From WTJX01 sp045106295 (GTDB lineage: Bacteria; Bacteroidota; Bacteroidia; Cytophagales; JAAEPT01): a stretch of DNA of 8,898 nucleotides. The DNA is taken from positions 1-8,898 of the forward strand of contig JBGCEI010000066.1 in the NCBI GenBank assembly GCA_045106295.1, read 5' to 3'. The position numbers and the translations under genes were made by a program. This document shows, piece by piece, positions 6,674-8,898 of this stretch. The stretch's first letter is position 1, and every line of letters starts with the position of its first letter. The notes beneath the pieces are model-generated. The model ran no database searches and was not told the origin of the DNA. It worked only from the letters and a program-made list of their open reading frames with translations.

Positions 6674-7825
6674 TTAATCACGGTAGAGTACATACTTTTT
6701 ACGTATCTTTTTGTACGTTTTTAAGTCTTTCTGCCATGTTTTTTTAATTTCTTGTTCGGAAATCTGTTGCTTTACATGTTCAATTAATTGGTTGTTTCCA
6801 GCTAATAGATTAAAGAACTTCTCATTGGTGAAAAAAGTTTCCTTTTTGGGATAGGCTTTGTAATAATTCAGTAAATAGGAGAGTGTAAAGTGTGTGTCAA
6901 TCGTGCGATTTCTCAAATCGGTTCCAAAACAGGCTTCGTTCTCGTGTTTGGGATATTTTGAAGCTCCTTCGATGCTTCTTGGTGTAAATGTAAACGAACT
7001 GTCGGTAAAAGCAGGTGCGCCCATTACTTGAAAAGGAAAGTCAGTTCCTCGTCCAATGCTGATGACTGTCGGTTCAAAAAAACAGAGGGAAGGATAAATA
7101 GCAATAGACAAAGCATTGGGTAAATTAGGAGATGGCTTTACGGGTAGTATAGAACAATTTTGATGTGTGTAGTCTTTTAATGCAATTACTTTGAGGCTAC
7201 ATGAAACTCCTTTTTTTAGCCATTTTTCGCCATTAATCATCTGTGCCATTTCACCCAATGTACACCCATAGATAACAGGAATAGGATGAATGCCTACAAA
7301 CGAACGGAAAGCAGTATCTAGAACTGGTCCGTCAATATAATGGGCGTTAGGATTGGGTCTGTCTAATACAATAACTTGTTTGTGTTGCTCTGCACAGGCC
7401 TCCATCACATAATGAAGAGTAGAAAGATAGGTGTAAAAACGAACACCCACATCTTGAATATCGAACAGAACAACGTCTATGTCGTGTAATTGTTTAGCAC
7501 TAGGCTTTTTATTCTTTCCATAAAGAGAAGTGATCGAGAGCCCTGTTGTTACGTCTTTGCCATCTGTTACCTTTTTACCTGCATCATGATTTCCTCTAAA
7601 ACCATGCTCTGGCGAGAAAATAGTCGTTATGTGAACTCCTTTAGCTAGTAGAGTATCCACTAAGTGTGTATTTTCAATTACAGAAGTTTGGTTGGCAACA
7701 ATCGCTATGTTTTTTCCTTCTAAGAGCGGAAGGTATTTATCCAATTGTTCTGCACCTGTTTTGAAGTCATTGGCATGAATACAACTGATGATAGTACTAA
7801 GAATAAAAGAAAGAAATGTCTTCAT
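6674..7825 (-). CDS. namZ: DUF1343 / NamZ-like exo-beta-N-acetylmuramidase
   Basis: A 383-residue exported protein of the DUF1343 (YbbC/NamZ, glycoside hydrolase 171) family. Characterised members from Bacillus subtilis and Tannerella forsythia release MurNAc from the non-reducing end of peptidoglycan fragments, so the likely role is cell-wall turnover or recycling in the periplasm. Family marks are visible: KNIAIVANQTSV (38-49), the strongly conserved SPEHGFRG (71-78) with probable catalytic E73 and H74, VVLFDIQDVGVRFYTY (118-133), LDRPNPN (154-160), IPVIYGCTLGEMA (182-194), and GRGTDFPFQ (258-266). The N-terminus is an export signal with two readings: cleavage after IHA (residue 18), or lipidation at C15, since IISC fits a lipobox with an unusually short signal. 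The gene has its own likely promoter at 7872-7879 and lies 50 bases upstream of fmt. No MurNAc kinase, transporter or NagZ gene is in the window, so the recycling role rests on family knowledge. Confidence 0.9.
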   Translation of the reverse strand: MKTFLSFILSTIISCIHANDFKTGAEQLDKYLPLLEGKNIAIVANQTSVIENTHLVDTLLAKGVHITTIFSPEHGFRGNHDAGKKVTDGKDVTTGLSITSLYGKNKKPSAKQLHDIDVVLFDIQDVGVRFYTYLSTLHYVMEACAEQHKQVIVLDRPNPNAHYIDGPVLDTAFRSFVGIHPIPVIYGCTLGEMAQMINGEKWLKKGVSCSLKVIALKDYTHQNCSILPVKPSPNLPNALSIAIYPSLCFFEPTVISIGRGTDFPFQVMGAPAFTDSSFTFTPRSIEGASKYPKHENEACFGTDLRNRTIDTHFTLSYLLNYYKAYPKKETFFTNEKFFNLLAGNNQLIEHVKQQISEQEIKKTWQKDLKTYKKIRKKYVLYRD

Positions 7826-7836
7826 ATGTCTTGTTT

Positions 7837-7849
7837 TAGCTATTGGCTA
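7837..7849. repeat. AGCTATTGGCTA repeat in namZ leader
   Basis: AGCTATTGGCTA at 7838-7849 matches AGCTATTAGCTA at 1793-1804 in 11 of 12 bases. It lies about 12 bases upstream of the namZ start codon, a position like that of the copy before mdh, but in the opposite orientation relative to the gene. TAGC (7837-7840) and GCTA (7846-7849) can pair weakly. Confidence 0.45.
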
Positions 7850-7871
7850 TAAGTTGATTGCCTCTTTAAGA

Positions 7872-7879
7872 CAAAGGTA
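7872..7879 (-). promoter_or_regulatory. Probable promoter -7 box for namZ
   Basis: On the - strand this reads TACCTTTG, an exact match to the Bacteroidota -7 consensus TAnnTTTG. A transcript from here would have a leader of about 40 bases before ATG 7825. The -33 box is poor: TTCG, 17 bases upstream, lies inside the palindrome at 7892-7903. I infer a promoter from the exact -7 box and its position. Confidence 0.5.
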
Positions 7880-7891
7880 GTTTCATTTTTG

Positions 7892-7903
7892 TGATTCGAA
7901 TCA
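7892..7903. promoter_or_regulatory. Perfect 12-base palindrome TGATTCGAATCA
   Basis: The palindrome sits where the -33 region of the namZ promoter would be, and 5 bases before the TTTG box of the + strand promoter. It could be an operator for either direction, but a perfect 12-mer can also occur by chance. Confidence 0.3.
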
Positions 7904-7908
7904 TCTCA

Positions 7909-7940
7909 TTTGGTTGAGTTATGAACGAAATTTAACTTTG
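7909..7940 (+). promoter_or_regulatory. Orphan Bacteroidota-type promoter
   Basis: TTTG at 7909-7912 and TAACTTTG at 7933-7940 are separated by 20 bases, close to the spacing of the Bacteroidota consensus TTTG ... TAnnTTTG. It points into the transposase and SH3 remnants, with no intact gene until the RAYT more than 400 bases on. It may have driven a gene whose body was lost. Confidence 0.45.
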
Positions 7941-7959
7941 TGGCTTTGTAATTAAACTC

Positions 7960-8046
7960 AATGGGCTAATCCGACAATATTTACCCAAGAAAACAGACTT
8001 CTCTCTTATTAGTGAAGATGATATTCAGAAAATAGGAGATAGATGA
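7960..8046 (+). pseudogene. C-terminal remnant of an IS30-family transposase
   Basis: The frame encodes NGLIRQYLPKKTDFSLIS followed by EDDIQKIGDR and a TGA stop. The pattern NGLIRQYFPKGTDF ... is the conserved C-terminus of IS30-type DDE transposases, found just after the catalytic glutamate region. Everything upstream, including the DDE core and the helix-turn-helix, is missing; the preceding 100 bases carry no IS30-like sequence I can read. The end is also altered: the usual continuation after DIQKI (a helix leading to the NNRPRK-type tail) is replaced by sequence shared with the SH3 remnant. No terminal inverted repeats were recognised. It is a dead fragment left by a former insertion followed by deletion. 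Confidence 0.75.
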
Positions 8047-8125
8047 ACAAGGAGATTGGTTGAAAATTCGATTTTATGGTAAAAAAGTAATTGAGGGATG
8101 GATTAAGCAAGATGATATTGAGTAA
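8036..8125 (+). pseudogene. C-terminal remnant of an SH3-like domain protein
   Basis: Between a TAG at 8033-8035 and the TAA at 8123-8125 one frame reads EIDEQGDWLKIRF, then GKKVIEGWIKQDDIE. The spacing GDW-x-K-I ... GW-I-x-x-x-D is the closing half of a bacterial SH3 (SH3b) domain, usually found at the end of exported or wall-associated proteins. There is no start codon in the fragment and only about 29 residues survive, so the rest of the gene has been lost. It overlaps the transposase tail by about 10 bases in another frame, which marks the junction near 8033-8046. The call rests on pattern recognition of a short piece. Confidence 0.5.
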
Positions 8126-8207
8126 TCTCCCCTCACTCTCTATTGGAAATACGTAATAGAGATTATTACGAAAAGTTGATTATTAGGTAAAAATTGGCTG
8201 ACACTTG

Positions 8208-8231
8208 TTTGTTTTACAGTTGTGAAACAAA
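8208..8231. promoter_or_regulatory. 24-base near-perfect dyad
   Basis: The arms 8208-8218 and 8221-8231 are complementary over 11 positions with one G/T exception (8215 against 8224), around a 2-base centre (GT). The core reads TGTTTTACA GT TGTGAAACA. Such symmetry suits a dimeric DNA-binding protein better than an RNA hairpin, because the loop is too small. It lies 122 bases upstream of the RAYT gene. No regulator family is implied. Confidence 0.35.
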
Positions 8232-8255
8232 ATAATAACAAAGTCATGCAACCGC

Positions 8256-8281
8256 TAGCGCAAGCATCCTTGCTTGTGCTA
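8256..8281. repeat. REP-like palindrome upstream of the RAYT gene
   Basis: TAGCGCAAGCA (8256-8266) pairs with TGCTTGTGCTA (8271-8281) through 11 pairs, one of them a G-T wobble, around the loop TCCT. It is GC-richer than its AT-rich surroundings. Its place 71 bases before a REP-associated transposase start suggests that it is the sequence bound by that enzyme, as in other RAYT loci where REP-like hairpins flank the gene. The partner copy would lie beyond the right edge of the window. Confidence 0.65.
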
Positions 8282-8352
8282 ACAACTATATTTAACAAAT
8301 AAAGGGATGAATTAACAGCTACTTACTTCTAGAAAAAAGCTATTTTTATGTT

Positions 8353-8898
8353 ATGAGTAGGAAATATAAATTTCATAACAAAGGAGGTCTGTATTTTGTG
8401 AGTTTTGCTACTGTTTATTGGATAGATATCTTTACAAGAACGATATATTTTCAGGAAGTAATAAAGAGTTTGAAATACTGTCAAGAACAAAAAGGGATGG
8501 AGATTTATGCTTGGTGTATAATGACAAACCATGTTCATTTAATTTTTAGAGCCAAAGAAGATAATCCATCAGAGTTGATGCGTTCACTAAAGACATACAC
8601 ATCTAATACACTTCAAAAAGTAATAGCTGAGAACGAGCAAGAAAGCAGGAAAGAGTGGTTGCTTTGGATGATGGAACAAGCAGCTAAAAAGTCAAGTAAT
8701 GTGAAGCACAAACAATTATGGAGACAAGACAACAAGCCAATTGAATTATGGACAGAGAAAGTAAAGTATCAAAAGGTTGACTATATTCATGATAATCCTG
8801 TAGAAGCAGGTTTTGTAGACTGTCCAGAACATTGGCAATTTAGCAGTGCTAGAGATTTTGCTGGTCAGAAAGGATTGTTGGATCTATGCGAACTGTAA
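8353..8898 (+). CDS. REP-associated tyrosine transposase (RAYT, Y1/HUH family)
   Basis: A 181-residue single-strand DNA transposase of the IS200/IS605-like Y1 superfamily, of the RAYT type. MTNHVHLIF (57-65) holds the HUH metal-binding motif (H60, H62). KVDYIHDNPVEAGFV (141-155) holds the single catalytic tyrosine Y144 in its typical RAYT setting, and EHWQFSSARDF (159-169) matches the usual closing motif. N-terminal GLYFVSFATVYW (12-23) is the first strand of the fold. All key residues are present and the length is normal, so the protein is probably active. It would nick and join single-stranded DNA at REP-like hairpins, such as the one at 8256-8281. ATG 8353 is chosen; an ATG at 8348 is in another frame. 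The stop TAA is the last codon of the window. RAYTs are usually kept as single-copy domesticated genes and do not move like insertion sequences, but the surrounding debris shows that this spot tolerates insertions. Confidence 0.93.
   Translation: MSRKYKFHNKGGLYFVSFATVYWIDIFTRTIYFQEVIKSLKYCQEQKGMEIYAWCIMTNHVHLIFRAKEDNPSELMRSLKTYTSNTLQKVIAENEQESRKEWLLWMMEQAAKKSSNVKHKQLWRQDNKPIELWTEKVKYQKVDYIHDNPVEAGFVDCPEHWQFSSARDFAGQKGLLDLCEL

Larger units (their letters stand above)
7826..8352. other. Intergenic region with gene debris and regulatory sites
   Basis: No intact gene is present between the start of the namZ-like gene and the start of the RAYT transposase. From left to right it holds an AGCTATTGGC repeat (7838-7849), a - strand promoter box (7872-7879), a 12-base palindrome (7892-7903), a + strand promoter (7909-7940), the tail of an IS30-type transposase (7960-8046), the tail of an SH3-like domain (8036-8125), a dyad (8208-8231) and a REP-like hairpin (8256-8281). 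I see nothing recognisable in 8126-8207 or in 8282-8352, except a weak TATATTTA box at 8287-8294. Confidence 0.7.

Noticed and set aside
8329..8538. 69-codon - strand frame overlapping the start of the RAYT gene.
   Set aside because: It overlaps the well supported RAYT frame and shows no family features.
1..8898. CRISPR array, tRNA or rRNA genes, riboswitch.
   Set aside because: No regularly spaced repeats, cloverleaf sequence or known riboswitch core was seen on either strand.

Overview
The window looks like a piece of chromosome from a member of the Bacteroidota, probably a Flavobacteriia-type or related lineage. The evidence is the AT-rich sequence, promoter-like TAnnTTTG boxes, the near absence of Shine-Dalgarno sites, a flavobacterial-type IspE N-terminus, a DUF1343/NamZ protein, and a REP-associated tyrosine transposase next to its palindrome. 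I cannot name the genus.

Left part (1-4116, + strand). A lipoprotein gene at 93-851 has a good signal peptide and lipobox but carries one in-frame TAG at codon 34, so as read it is broken. Seventeen bases later comes ispE (isoprenoid precursor synthesis). After a 155-base gap that holds two related short repeats comes mdh, an LDH-type malate dehydrogenase. A strong intrinsic terminator follows mdh and ends about 7 bases before the start codon of an exported YwqK/MORN-variant repeat protein.

Middle part (4143-7825, - strand). A convergent set of genes reads right to left: namZ-like DUF1343 peptidoglycan exo-muramidase, fmt, folA, a DUF1304 membrane protein, and a rhomboid protease. From fmt to the rhomboid gene the gaps are only 4-12 bases, so these four are probably one operon. 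Fmt and FolA share folate chemistry: Fmt spends 10-formyl-THF and FolA keeps the folate pool reduced. The two membrane proteins have no obvious link to folate.

Right part (7826-8898). About 500 bases lack an intact gene. They hold a promoter region for namZ, an orphan + strand promoter, the last ~28 codons of an IS30-type transposase joined to the tail of an SH3-like domain, a 24-base dyad, and a REP-like hairpin. An apparently complete RAYT transposase ends exactly at the window edge. This is the accessory, rearranged part of the window.

Nothing here is clearly a new multi-gene system. The best leads are the amber-interrupted lipoprotein, the RAYT with its hairpin, the transposase/SH3 debris, and a family of short AGCTATTAGC-like repeats placed just before start codons.
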